A stretch of 23,499 nt of DNA from Bacteriovoracaceae bacterium (GTDB lineage: Bacteria; Bdellovibrionota; Bacteriovoracia; Bacteriovoracales; Bacteriovoracaceae): assembly GCA_947440875.1 (NCBI GenBank), contig CANETG010000012.1, positions 1-23,499 on the forward strand, in the 5' to 3' direction. Made by a program: the position numbers and the translations under genes. The stretch's first letter is position 1, and every line of letters starts with the position of its first letter. Positions 6,975 through 15,193 of this stretch are shown one piece after another. The notes below the pieces were generated by a model that was not told where the DNA came from, made no database searches, and was given only the letters and a program-made list of their open reading frames with translations.

Positions 6975-8666
6975 TTAAGAGCGAGTCAGTTTTTTGTAAG
7001 TCACGCGGCTCGGGACATCGGCCTTATCACCGATCCTGCGGCGAAGATCTTCGTGGTAATCCTGGAAGTTTCCTTCAAACCAGACAACCTTAGAGTCACC
7101 TTCAAACGCCAGCATGTGCGTACAAATTCTATCGAGGAAATAGCGATCATGGGAAATAACCACAGCACATCCAGCAAAATCTAAAAGGGCCCGCTCGAGA
7201 GCTTGGAGTGTATTCACATCGAGATCGTTTGTTGGCTCATCCAGCAGGAGAACGTTTCCTTCTTCCTTAAGCATCTTGGCTAAGTGGACGCGGTTTTTCT
7301 CACCACCAGAAAGTTCTTTAATCCGTTTGGATTGATCTTCACCTGAGAAGTTGAAGCGAGAAATGTACGCCCGAGAGTTCACTTCTTTATTTCCCAGCTT
7401 GAGAAGGTCCAGGCCACCAGCAATTTCCTGCATGACGGTTGCTTCGCCGTCCATTTCACGGGACTGATCGATGTAAGAAAGCTTTACCGTCTCTCCGACT
7501 TTAAACGTTCCGGAGTCGGGTTTAATTTTATCCGTGATGAGATTAAAGAGTGTCGTTTTACCCACCCCGTTTGGTCCGATGATTCCGACAATTCCCCCCG
7601 GAGGAAGTTTGAACGTGAGATTATCATAAAGAAGCTTATCGCCGAAAGCTTTGGCGATTTCGTTGGATTCGATCACGACGTTCCCCAGGCGAGGTCCCGG
7701 TGGAATGAAGAGTTCATTGGTTTCGTTACGAGCTTCTGCCGTTGATTCATTCTGCATCTGTTCGTAGTTCTGAATCCGCGCTTTGGATTTTGCCTGGCGC
7801 GCTTTAGGTGACATGCGAATCCACTCGAGCTCTTCTTTCATTTTCTTCTGACGTTTTGATTCTGATTTTTCTTCCTGAGCGAGGCGATTTGATTTTTGCT
7901 CAAGCCATGAAGAATAGTTTCCTTCCCAAGGAATTCCTGAACCACGATCAAGCTCAAGAATCCAGCCAGCAACGTTATCGAGGAAGTAACGATCATGGGT
8001 AATCGCAATGACTGTGCCCTTGTAAGCATGAAGGTGACGCTCGAGCCAGAAAACAGTTTCCGCATCGAGATGGTTGGTAGGCTCATCAAGAAGAAGAACA
8101 TCTGGTTCCGAAAGAAGCAGGCGGCAAAGTGCCACTCGGCGTTTTTCACCACCCGAGAGAACTCCACACGTTTGATCACTCGGCGGACAACGGAGAGCTT
8201 CCATCGCCAGTTCAAGACGGGAATCGAGATCCCAGAGATTTTGGTGATCCATCATTTCCTGGAGTTCGGCCTGTCTTGCGACAAGTTTATCCATGTCGGC
8301 GTCGGACATTTCCTCGCCGAACTTATTGTTTACTTCTTCGTATTCTTTGACGATGTTCACTTGGGACTGAAGGCCCTCTTCCACAATTTGTTTCACCGTT
8401 TTATTCGGATCGAGTTTTGGGTCCTGTTCGAGGTAACCGAAAGTGATCCCTTTATTGGCGGTAACATTTCCCAGAAAATCTTTATCCACACCCGCGATGA
8501 TTCTTAAAAGAGATGATTTTCCTGATCCGTTGAGACCGAGAACACCGATCTTGGCGCCGAGATAAAAGGAAAGAGAGATGTTCTTGAGAACTTCCCTCTT
8601 AGGTGGATAGATTTTTCCCACCTTATGCATACCAAAAATGATTTTCTTATCATCTACGACGGCCAT
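6975..8666 (-). CDS. ettA: Energy-dependent translational throttle protein EttA (ABC-F ATPase)
   Basis: 563 residues, close to E. coli EttA (555). EttA is a soluble ABC-F protein that binds the ribosomal E site and gates early elongation according to the ATP/ADP ratio. The first ABC domain has Walker A GLNGSGKSS (44-52), signature LSGGEKRR (170-177) and DEPTNHLD (194-201). The second has GPNGVGKTT (364-372), LSGGEKNR (452-459) and DEPTNDLD (476-483). The arm region and the charged linker (about 255-310) that define EttA are present, and the N-terminal stretch MHKVGKIYPPKREVLKNISL is EttA-like. An AAGGAAG site precedes the start. It lies 44 nt downstream of the TadC-like gene on the same strand, so they may be cotranscribed. 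Confidence 0.95.
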   Translation of the reverse strand: MAVVDDKKIIFGMHKVGKIYPPKREVLKNISLSFYLGAKIGVLGLNGSGKSSLLRIIAGVDKDFLGNVTANKGITFGYLEQDPKLDPNKTVKQIVEEGLQSQVNIVKEYEEVNNKFGEEMSDADMDKLVARQAELQEMMDHQNLWDLDSRLELAMEALRCPPSDQTCGVLSGGEKRRVALCRLLLSEPDVLLLDEPTNHLDAETVFWLERHLHAYKGTVIAITHDRYFLDNVAGWILELDRGSGIPWEGNYSSWLEQKSNRLAQEEKSESKRQKKMKEELEWIRMSPKARQAKSKARIQNYEQMQNESTAEARNETNELFIPPGPRLGNVVIESNEIAKAFGDKLLYDNLTFKLPPGGIVGIIGPNGVGKTTLFNLITDKIKPDSGTFKVGETVKLSYIDQSREMDGEATVMQEIAGGLDLLKLGNKEVNSRAYISRFNFSGEDQSKRIKELSGGEKNRVHLAKMLKEEGNVLLLDEPTNDLDVNTLQALERALLDFAGCAVVISHDRYFLDRICTHMLAFEGDSKVVWFEGNFQDYHEDLRRRIGDKADVPSRVTYKKLTRS

Positions 8667-8710
8667 GAGACTTCCTTTGAATTTTGGGAAGCCATATTTA
8701 AGCAGATTTA

Positions 8711-9583
8711 TTACAAAACGGCCATGAGATCACCGAGAAGAAGGAAAATGAACATGAGGTACGATGGAAGAAGAAAAAGGGACAAGATACCGAGTTTTAT
8801 CACCGTGAGTCGCTTTTCAAAAAGTTCAAAATGCCATTTTTCTTGAAAGCGAAGCTCTTCCATCAGGTTTCGCACTTCTTGCTCATAGCTCCCCCCGACC
8901 TTGAGGATGCGCTCACAAGTGGCGCGCAACTTTTCCACGATGTGACTTAGACTTTTCTGTTTTATCTCCGAAAGTTCACGAATGCCGGCAAGAGTAAGAG
9001 CTTCCGAACGTGAAAGAGGAACTTTCCCGAGCGAGTTGAGAACGTAGAGCATCTTCCAAAGTTTTCCGATGTCGCCAAAAAATTTAATCCTGAAATATTT
9101 GACGATTACCGGAAGACAAACAAGTCCCAGACCTTGCCAGGCGGCAATCAGGAGGAGTTTTCCCAGGGGAAGTTTCATTTCCGTGATCATGAGGGATCCA
9201 AGAATAAATGACCACGTCAAAGCCACCATGAGACCCATTTGAAGCCATGTTCCAAGACTCGCTTCGCGCAGACGCTTTTCAAACTGCCGGTCTGAAACCA
9301 AGCCTTCACGAAGAAAGAGCAGTGAATCTTGGTAACTTCCCCCCATTTTTCGGGCGAGATTCAGGATCACTTCCACGACTTCGGTGTAGAATTTATAGGC
9401 CGGAAGTGCCCCCTGCTTTTCAAGTCCCTGGCGGTTTCCCCAATGGAATTTCTTGAGCCAATCTTCGAGCTCGAGGGCGGAATCTTTTCGTTTATTCAAA
9501 GGGTTAATCGGAATGGAGACTGGTGACTCAACCCAGACAACGAGAGCGGCAATTACAATAAGGTAAAAGAGCATAGTAAACAT
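8711..9583 (-). CDS. TadB/TadC-like pilus platform protein (T2SS-F family)
   Basis: 290 residues from the ATG at 9583, chosen because GGGAGAG lies upstream at suitable spacing; an in-frame ATG at 9601 has no such site. The protein has an N-terminal membrane helix, then a soluble helical segment with ARKMGGSYQDSL. A pair of membrane helices follows in the middle (about 118-165), then a second helical segment with KVGGSYEQEV, and a C-terminal helix (PSYLMFIFLLL). This is the layout of T2SS-F/TadB-TadC inner-membrane platform proteins, which anchor the ATPase and pilin. Primary similarity is modest. The link with the Tad operon, about 1.8 kb away and separated by ettA, is inferred from family and proximity. 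Confidence 0.65.
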   Translation of the reverse strand: MFTMLFYLIVIAALVVWVESPVSIPINPLNKRKDSALELEDWLKKFHWGNRQGLEKQGALPAYKFYTEVVEVILNLARKMGGSYQDSLLFLREGLVSDRQFEKRLREASLGTWLQMGLMVALTWSFILGSLMITEMKLPLGKLLLIAAWQGLGLVCLPVIVKYFRIKFFGDIGKLWKMLYVLNSLGKVPLSRSEALTLAGIRELSEIKQKSLSHIVEKLRATCERILKVGGSYEQEVRNLMEELRFQEKWHFELFEKRLTVIKLGILSLFLLPSYLMFIFLLLGDLMAVL

Positions 9584-9609
9584 GACCGGACTCTCCCACA
9601 TTGATTGAC

Positions 9610-9945
9610 ATGAAGGAAGGCCCTCTCATATCTTGGGAACAAATGATTTCAAATCAGAAAAACACCATCACAACTGAAGAGCTGACCCCTGAGTCATTTG
9701 TCGTTTCATTTGAGAAAAACCTCTGTGATGAAACTGATTTTTCAGCGGTGGAAATTTTGATGAAGAAACTTCAATTTTTGGGATCACATTTTGATCCTTT
9801 TGGTGCCGAGGTCTCAGAAGAATGCCAAACGATTATGGAGACTCTAGAGCTCACGGCGCATCTTCAGAATCCGTATCTGGCCACCAATATCCTCCTAAGA
9901 CTTCTGGATAAGACTGAAGAAAGACTTAACTCGCTTAAGCAGTAA
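9610..9945 (+). CDS. Small acidic helical protein, unknown
   Basis: 111 residues from ATG 9610; TTG 9601 and ATG 9643 are other in-frame choices. No good ribosome binding site precedes any of them. The product is acidic, helical and Leu/Glu rich, with no signal peptide or membrane segment. It is divergent from the platform protein gene (26 nt between chosen starts) and sits 15 nt before the methyltransferase gene, so it could open that operon. No family is recognised. Reading-frame integrity over 330 nt and amino-acid composition suggest a real gene. Confidence 0.55.
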   Translation: MKEGPLISWEQMISNQKNTITTEELTPESFVVSFEKNLCDETDFSAVEILMKKLQFLGSHFDPFGAEVSEECQTIMETLELTAHLQNPYLATNILLRLLDKTEERLNSLKQ

Positions 9946-9960
9946 AACACGAGAGACAAA

Positions 9961-11172
9961 ATGAATAAGATCCCTGAGTGTCAGATCCATCCGGTCTCGA
10001 TCAAGCTCATTCGCCAAGGTCATCCTTGGATTACACCCGATAGTTTTTCGAATCGCTTTCCCAGGAACTCTGAATTTGTGATTGCGATGGATGAAAAAAA
10101 ACGCCCGATGGCGCTTCTTCTTCACGATCCCGATCACCGGAATGTGAAGGCTCGTCTTTGGACCACCAAATATCCTTTTGATCGTGAGGCGCTCCATTTT
10201 ACGGCGGGTATCCAGGCGAGAATCGATGTGGCAATCGATAAACGTCAGCACATGAAAGAACTCACGGAACGGGAAAATTATTATCTCGTCTTCGGAGAGG
10301 CCGACCAGCTTCCGGGCCTTTTTATTCAGAAGTTGGGCGACCGAGTTCTCATCCAATTTTATTCTTCGATTTGGAATCGTTATAAGGCCGTTATCCAGGC
10401 ATCAGTCCAGGAAGCGTTTCAGGAATTGAAAGACGATCAGTTTTGGTTTCAGCTGCGAGGAGAAACGCGCGAGCTTCAAAAGCTTCCCGCCAATGCCGTC
10501 GATGCCGGGAGAAGAGATGAGTTTCATCTCTCTGAATTCGGGAATCAGTATCTCGTGCGTCTTGGATCCTCTTACGATCATGGTCTTTATACCGACATGA
10601 GTGCTGTGCGTTTTGAACTGAAGAAAATGATTAAACCAGAATCACGACTCCTCAATCTTTATAGTTATACGGGGGCTTATTCACTCTGGGCGCTGAAACT
10701 TGGAGCTGGGCAGGTGACATCGGTGGATCTATCTCCCAAGTATATTGAATGGCTTCAGCAAAATCTGGGTCTCAATCCTGAGCTCGATTCCACCAAACAC
10801 CACTCCCTCACCATGAGTGTGGATGAAGCCCTCGAAAAAATAAGCGCAGAAGGAAAAACTTTCGATGTGATTATTTGTGATCCGCCCTCATCCTCAAGTG
10901 ATGGTGACAAGAGAACCTCCGCGATCAAGGCGTACCGAGAACTTCTTCGGGATATGGATAAGGTTCTCGCCCCTCATGGGAAGCTCGTGATCTTTCTTAA
11001 CACACATCAAACGACTGCTCACAAATTTGAGCGAGTCATCCTCGATTATCTGAAAGAATTAAATCTGAATTACAAAACACTTCAGAAGCTTGGTCTGGGT
11101 CAGGACTGCCCAACGCTCAAAGGATTTCCGGAAGGAAGTTATCTCAAGGGACTAGTCTTGGAAAAATTATGA
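9961..11172 (+). CDS. RlmI-like SAM-dependent methyltransferase, divergent
   Basis: 403 residues, the length and layout of RlmI (23S rRNA m5C1962 methyltransferase). A PUA-like N-terminal domain (about 8-75) comes first, then a middle beta domain (about 105-200, with FGEADQLPGLFIQ). A Rossmann SAM domain (about 228-400) follows, with motif I LLNLYSYTGAYSLWALKLGAG, 228-248, then SVDLS, and the catalytic-loop DPP (307-309). The end PTLKGFPEGSYLKGLV resembles the RlmI C-terminus. The Phe-Ser-Cys-Ser segment that carries the conserved cysteine of E. coli RlmI is replaced by FLNTHQT (345-351), and the DPP loop is Ser-rich. It may therefore act on another target or by another chemistry. Its stop overlaps the ABC ATPase start (ATGA). 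Confidence 0.75.
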   Translation: MNKIPECQIHPVSIKLIRQGHPWITPDSFSNRFPRNSEFVIAMDEKKRPMALLLHDPDHRNVKARLWTTKYPFDREALHFTAGIQARIDVAIDKRQHMKELTERENYYLVFGEADQLPGLFIQKLGDRVLIQFYSSIWNRYKAVIQASVQEAFQELKDDQFWFQLRGETRELQKLPANAVDAGRRDEFHLSEFGNQYLVRLGSSYDHGLYTDMSAVRFELKKMIKPESRLLNLYSYTGAYSLWALKLGAGQVTSVDLSPKYIEWLQQNLGLNPELDSTKHHSLTMSVDEALEKISAEGKTFDVIICDPPSSSSDGDKRTSAIKAYRELLRDMDKVLAPHGKLVIFLNTHQTTAHKFERVILDYLKELNLNYKTLQKLGLGQDCPTLKGFPEGSYLKGLVLEKL

Positions 11173-12095
11173 TCAAAGTCACAGGTCTCAGGAAAACGTT
11201 TACGAGTCATAAAAAAGAGCCCGGACTCATGGGTTCGGTGAAAGCACTCGTGAAACGTGAAGCGGTTTTGAAAGAGGCACTAAAGTCCGTGAACCTTGAG
11301 ATTCAGCAAGGCGAGATCGTGGGACTCATCGGTGCCAATGGCGCAGGGAAAACCACACTGGTCAAAATTCTCGCGGGGATTGTTCATCCCACTTCAGGCG
11401 ACGCCACTGTTTTGGGCTTCAGACCTTGGGAGCGGGATAATAACTACCGGAAACAAATGTGCCTCATCATGGGACAAAAGAATCAGGTGTGGTGGGATCT
11501 TCCGGCGCTGGATAGTTTTCTGTTACTTAAAGAAATTTATCAAATTGATGATGCTCGCTACAAATACAATCTCGCTTTCCTGGCCGAAACACTTATGGTT
11601 CAGGATCAACTCAAAACACAAGTGAGAAAACTCTCCCTTGGTGAGAGAATGAAAATTGAACTCATGGCGGCTCTTCTTCATGATCCGAAAGTTATTTTTT
11701 TGGATGAGCCGACCATTGGATTGGATATCTCCGCACAAAAAGCTGTGCGGAATTTTATGAAGACTTACCAGCGCGAGAAAAGACCCATCACGATTCTTAC
11801 GTCTCATTATATGGAAGACATTAAAGAATTGTGTCCGAGAATCGTTATCATTAAAGAAGGGTCCTTCGTTTACGATGGCTCTTTGAGTGATGTGCAAAAG
11901 ATGTTGGGTGATGAAAAAGTCCTGAGTGTGACGACGGAAGAAAAAACTTTTAAAGTTCATGTTCCTCGCGCAGAACTCTCGGTGAAAACTCAAGAAATTC
12001 TTTCTTCCAACAATGTGATCGATCTTAACATCCAAGACCCATCGATCGAAGATATCATTGAAAGCATCATGCGTTTTGGAGTAGGTCACTCATGA
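11169..12095 (+). CDS. ABC-2 exporter ATP-binding protein (COG4586-like)
   Basis: 308 residues. Nucleotide-binding motifs: Walker A GANGAGKTT (55-63), Q-loop GQKNQVWWDLP (102-112), signature LSLGER (155-160), Walker B and DEPT (175-182), and the switch His in LTSHYMEDI. The long N-terminal lead before Walker A and the GQKNQVWWDLP segment are typical of COG4586 ATPases, which work with two unlike permeases encoded next to them, as here. Two ATGA junctions tie it to the methyltransferase gene upstream and the permease gene downstream. The exported substrate cannot be told from sequence. Confidence 0.88.
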   Translation: MIKVTGLRKTFTSHKKEPGLMGSVKALVKREAVLKEALKSVNLEIQQGEIVGLIGANGAGKTTLVKILAGIVHPTSGDATVLGFRPWERDNNYRKQMCLIMGQKNQVWWDLPALDSFLLLKEIYQIDDARYKYNLAFLAETLMVQDQLKTQVRKLSLGERMKIELMAALLHDPKVIFLDEPTIGLDISAQKAVRNFMKTYQREKRPITILTSHYMEDIKELCPRIVIIKEGSFVYDGSLSDVQKMLGDEKVLSVTTEEKTFKVHVPRAELSVKTQEILSSNNVIDLNIQDPSIEDIIESIMRFGVGHS

Positions 12096-12892
12096 ATTGG
12101 TGGCCACATGTGGTGTCTCTTGAATTCCGAAAAATTCTCGTTTTTCGTACTGAATTCTGGGTGACATTTTTAGGTCAGTCGCTGGTTCAGCTAGTCATCG
12201 CGCGCTCTCTGTGGACTGCCATCTTTGAGCAGCAAAATGTCAGTGAGATCAATGGCTTCACTCTCCCCATGCTCACTTTGTATTACGTAATCGTCCCGAT
12301 TGGTTCAAGGATTCTGACGGGAGAAAACCTTGGATTCCTTTCTCGTGAAATTTATGAGGGGACATTTACCAGATATCTCCTCTACCCCCTGTCATGGTTC
12401 CAATATAAAACTCTCACCTATTTTACCTACAGCCTTTTCTACGCGTTTCAACTGATGATTTTTTTTGTGGGATACAAGTTTTATTTAAATGGTGGAATGT
12501 CACTCTTTGAGTTTGGAAATCTTTTTTTGGGAATCGGTCTTTTCCTCATCTCAAGTTTAACTTATCTTCTCATCTCGATGGCCGTTGAACTCCTCTCTCT
12601 CTGGGCCGACAACATCTGGTCACTCATGGTGATGCTCAGGTTTTTTAGTAATTTTTTGGGAGGAGCATTGATTCCCCTCGCTTTTTTTCCCAAAGAAGCT
12701 CAGGTCATTCTTTCCTATACTCCGTTCCCAAACTTAATAAGTCTCCCAGCTCGTACAATGATGGGACTCACTTCCGGGCAAGAGATTTTTCAAGGGCTCT
12801 TGGTGATAGGATTTTGGGCGGTGATTCTCGCACTTATTGTGAATCTCCTCTGGCAGAGAGGACAGAAGAAATATACCGGAGTTGGGATATGA
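12092..12892 (+). CDS. ABC-2 exporter permease subunit 1 (COG4587-like)
   Basis: 266 residues, very hydrophobic, with about six predicted transmembrane segments. It starts with a short cytoplasmic helix and a motif around RKILVFRTEFW. The central SREIYEGTFTRYLLYPLSW segment (coupling helix region) is a hallmark of the COG4587/COG3694 permease pair. It forms half of the inner-membrane channel, with the ATPase before it and a second permease after it. Both junctions are ATGA overlaps (12092 and 12889). Confidence 0.82.
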   Translation: MNWWPHVVSLEFRKILVFRTEFWVTFLGQSLVQLVIARSLWTAIFEQQNVSEINGFTLPMLTLYYVIVPIGSRILTGENLGFLSREIYEGTFTRYLLYPLSWFQYKTLTYFTYSLFYAFQLMIFFVGYKFYLNGGMSLFEFGNLFLGIGLFLISSLTYLLISMAVELLSLWADNIWSLMVMLRFFSNFLGGALIPLAFFPKEAQVILSYTPFPNLISLPARTMMGLTSGQEIFQGLLVIGFWAVILALIVNLLWQRGQKKYTGVGI

Positions 12893-13677
12893 GAAGGTAT
12901 ATTCGTCTCTATCTCTATTTTTTGAGGTTTTCTTTTTCAAAGGCGATGGAGTTTCGACTCGATTTCTTTTTTCGCTTTGTCATGGATTGCATTTACTACG
13001 TCGTAAATATTTTATTCTTTAAGGTGATTTACCTTCATACACCAGTTCTCGCTGGATGGCGTGAAGATGAAATCATGATTTTCGTCGGAACTTACATTCT
13101 CATTGACGCAATTAATATGACCGTCTTTTCGACAAACCTTTGGTGGCTGCCGTGGCTCATCAATAAAGGTGATCTCGATTACTATCTCATCCGGCCAGTG
13201 AGACCCTTATTTTTCCTTTCCCTAAGAGAGTTTTCAGCAAACTCATTCATGAATCTTTTAATTGCAGGTGGTTTTTTTATCTTTTCTTTATCGCAGTACC
13301 AGGGAACATATTCCGTCGGAGATCTTTTCCTTTTTACCATTCTCATCATCAACGGTTCGCTTCTTTTTTATTGCATTCAGACTCTGACAATCCTTCCGGT
13401 ATTCTGGACTCAAAGTACCCGAGGGTTTGTCGATTTATTCTACACCCTGGGCCTTGCGATGGAGCGGCCTCATCGAATTTATAAGGGCATTTATAAAGTG
13501 CTTTTTACAACGCTTCTGCCATTTGCACTGATTGCCTCTTTCCCTGTGAAAGTTTTTATCGACGGGCCTGATCTAATGACCATTCTTCATATATCTGCTG
13601 TGACAGCAGCATTTTTTTGTCTTTTAAATTTTGTGTGGACTAAGGGCCTGAAAAACTATTCTTCGGCGAGTTCTTAA
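12889..13677 (+). CDS. ABC-2 exporter permease subunit 2 (COG3694-like)
   Basis: 262 residues from ATG 12889, whose ATGA overlap with the previous gene makes it the natural start; an upstream in-frame ATG at 12814 lies inside the preceding gene and has no support. The pattern is six membrane segments with a loop containing NKGDLDYYLIRPVRPLF. This matches the INKGDxxxYLxRP motif of the partner permease and parallels the LYPLSW loop of subunit 1. It completes a heterodimeric ABC-2 exporter. It stops at 13677, immediately against the stop of the convergent protease gene, with a TTAATTAA sequence shared by the two stops and no room for a dedicated terminator. Confidence 0.82.
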   Translation: MRRYIRLYLYFLRFSFSKAMEFRLDFFFRFVMDCIYYVVNILFFKVIYLHTPVLAGWREDEIMIFVGTYILIDAINMTVFSTNLWWLPWLINKGDLDYYLIRPVRPLFFLSLREFSANSFMNLLIAGGFFIFSLSQYQGTYSVGDLFLFTILIINGSLLFYCIQTLTILPVFWTQSTRGFVDLFYTLGLAMERPHRIYKGIYKVLFTTLLPFALIASFPVKVFIDGPDLMTILHISAVTAAFFCLLNFVWTKGLKNYSSASS

Positions 13678-14772
13678 TTAACGAAGCCATTCACCGTTGT
13701 AGCAATAGTCAGGCAATTGAGAGCACTCGCCTCCCGTAAGAATCATTCCAGCAATTTCTTTATTCTTGGATAAGTAGGCATTCTTCGCACAGGTTAAATA
13801 TTTCTGATTACTCTGTTCGCAAAACGGCGAAGTTATAGCGCGAAAGTGGGCGGGATATAAGATTGATCCTACAGGTCTTTGAGCTGGAATAGAGGTTGTC
13901 GAATTCAGTATCTTTCTAAAAGGGATTGGCATTCCACCCGGGTAGAACCTCTGACCTGAAAAATAAGATTCAATGAATTCCCGAGCAGACTCTTCCTCAA
14001 TTTCAAAAGATCCTGGTCTATTATCGTGAGAGTCATTCATGACTTGAAAGCCACCCGCAACACATTCGACGGCAGAAGAAATATTGGTACAAGCTGTTTG
14101 CGAAGGACATGTGCAGTATCCGTAGTTAATTCGCACTTTAGCTTCAAAGGCAGGCATCTGAGCAAATTGATGGTTTGACATCATCGAGTCTAATGGTCCT
14201 AGACTGCGACAGGCCATGTCTCCTGAAGTGATATCTCTTTCAACGTATTCATCTACTAAACCCAGAAGGTGAAACACTTCATGGGTAATGACGGGACAAT
14301 CAATGTCTGACTCGTAGTTAAATGCATTACTTCTAAAATCCGGAGGCTGAATAGTTATCTGTGTTTGCGCTATTTTCTGAGCGTCTTGAGAATTTAATAA
14401 ACCGATGCTGAGCGATTGACCATCCTCAGATATAAGCTTCCCAGATAAGCTTCTCAGACAATTTGAAATTCTCTCAGCCATTCCGGATTCTTGATTCTGA
14501 TTCTCACCAGTGAATTTGAGATTCAGATCAATTCGATATTCATTCGGACTGACTCTACTCAAAAGATAATTGGCACCTAGTGGGCGAATTTCAGAACCTC
14601 TGTACACAACAGGTAAGGACTCTCCTACGGGGACTTCAGTGCAGCCAATTCGCCCCAATAAGGTACTAAAATTTTCTTCGATTGGTTGAAATTGATTTTG
14701 AACACAGGCAACGTCAGCACTGGCCGAAAGATGGTAAAAGAAGAAACTTAAAAACCACAATTTCATACTCAT
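13678..14772 (-). CDS. Secreted metzincin-like zinc protease
   Basis: 364 residues with a signal peptide (MSMKLWFLSFFFYHLSASA|D). THEVFHLLGLVDEY holds His164, Glu165 and His168, followed by Gly171 and Asp174. This fits the HExxHxxGxxD zinc motif of snapalysin-type metzincins. SMMSNH (196-201) could be the Met-turn. Many cysteines suggest a disulfide-bonded extracellular or periplasmic enzyme. It lies 24 nt after the DUF962 gene on the same strand, so they are probably cotranscribed. Base composition looks slightly more AT-rich than in its neighbours. The substrate is unknown; a predatory or scavenging role would fit the suspected lifestyle but is not shown. No clear ribosome binding site is visible; ATG 14766 is an alternative start. 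Confidence 0.72.
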   Translation of the reverse strand: MSMKLWFLSFFFYHLSASADVACVQNQFQPIEENFSTLLGRIGCTEVPVGESLPVVYRGSEIRPLGANYLLSRVSPNEYRIDLNLKFTGENQNQESGMAERISNCLRSLSGKLISEDGQSLSIGLLNSQDAQKIAQTQITIQPPDFRSNAFNYESDIDCPVITHEVFHLLGLVDEYVERDITSGDMACRSLGPLDSMMSNHQFAQMPAFEAKVRINYGYCTCPSQTACTNISSAVECVAGGFQVMNDSHDNRPGSFEIEEESAREFIESYFSGQRFYPGGMPIPFRKILNSTTSIPAQRPVGSILYPAHFRAITSPFCEQSNQKYLTCAKNAYLSKNKEIAGMILTGGECSQLPDYCYNGEWLR

Positions 14773-14796
14773 TCTATCGGCTAGGAGCAGTGAAAT

Positions 14797-15099
14797 CTAA
14801 AACGCAGTAACCTTCCCAGAAAGAATATCCCAGAACATTCTGAAGTCCCCCAGAAGGCTGTAGAATGGATGCTTGAAAGTAGCGGGTCGATTCTTCTCAA
14901 AAAGAATGTGACCTGCCCAGGCAAACCCGTACCCAAGGACCGGCAGAAGGATCAGGATCATGGGATTGCCGGTGAAAAAGAAAAGAATGAGAAGCGATAT
15001 AACGGCGGCCGTCCCGAAGAAGTGAAGACGACGGCATAAGAGATTCGAGTGCTCTTTCAAATAATAAGGATAAAAATCAGCGAAGCTCTTGAATTCCAT
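14797..15099 (-). CDS. DUF962/Mpo1-like membrane protein
   Basis: 100 residues from the ATG at 15099, which has AAGGAGAG just upstream; an in-frame ATG at 15162 is not supported. Family features are LHFFGT (25-30), two hydrophobic segments (31-42 and 46-60), WAGHILFEKNRPATFKHP (61-78) and GDFRMF. Conserved histidines are His17, His26, His64 and His77. In yeast, Mpo1 is an iron-dependent dioxygenase of fatty-acid alpha-oxidation that uses such histidines; the bacterial role is not established. It is probably an inner-membrane protein. It is transcribed divergently from the amidase cluster. Confidence 0.88.
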   Translation of the reverse strand: MEFKSFADFYPYYLKEHSNLLCRRLHFFGTAAVISLLILFFFTGNPMILILLPVLGYGFAWAGHILFEKNRPATFKHPFYSLLGDFRMFWDILSGKVTAF

Positions 15100-15115
15100 A
15101 AGCTCTCCTTCCATC

Positions 15116-15145
15116 ATCATACTTCTTAAGTCTGAGATTTCACAA
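15116..15145 (-). promoter_or_regulatory. Candidate sigma70 promoter of the DUF962-protease pair
   Basis: On the minus strand TTGTGA (15140-15145) and TATGAT (15116-15121) are 18 nt apart, about 17 nt before the ATG at 15099. The opposite strand of this 94-bp divergent region must drive the amidase cluster, but I see no convincing promoter there. Confidence 0.45.
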
Positions 15146-15193
15146 GTTTTCTTTGGTCTCAAGCTTTACCCGACTAAACCGATAAGAGACTCA

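Noticed and set aside
7995..8507. 170-codon open frame on the plus strand
   Set aside because: It is antisense to ettA domain 1; no start signal and no recognisable protein.
9895..10356. 153-codon minus-strand frame
   Set aside because: Antisense to the methyltransferase gene and the end of the preceding gene; basic, low-quality composition.
11523..12089. 188-codon open frame on the minus strand
   Set aside because: It is antisense to the COG4586-like ATPase. The product is a His/Phe/Asn-rich shadow translation without domain features.
15146..15193. A plus-strand promoter for the amidase cluster
   Set aside because: GATAAG near 15181 is -10-like, but no -35 at proper spacing could be found, so it is not listed.
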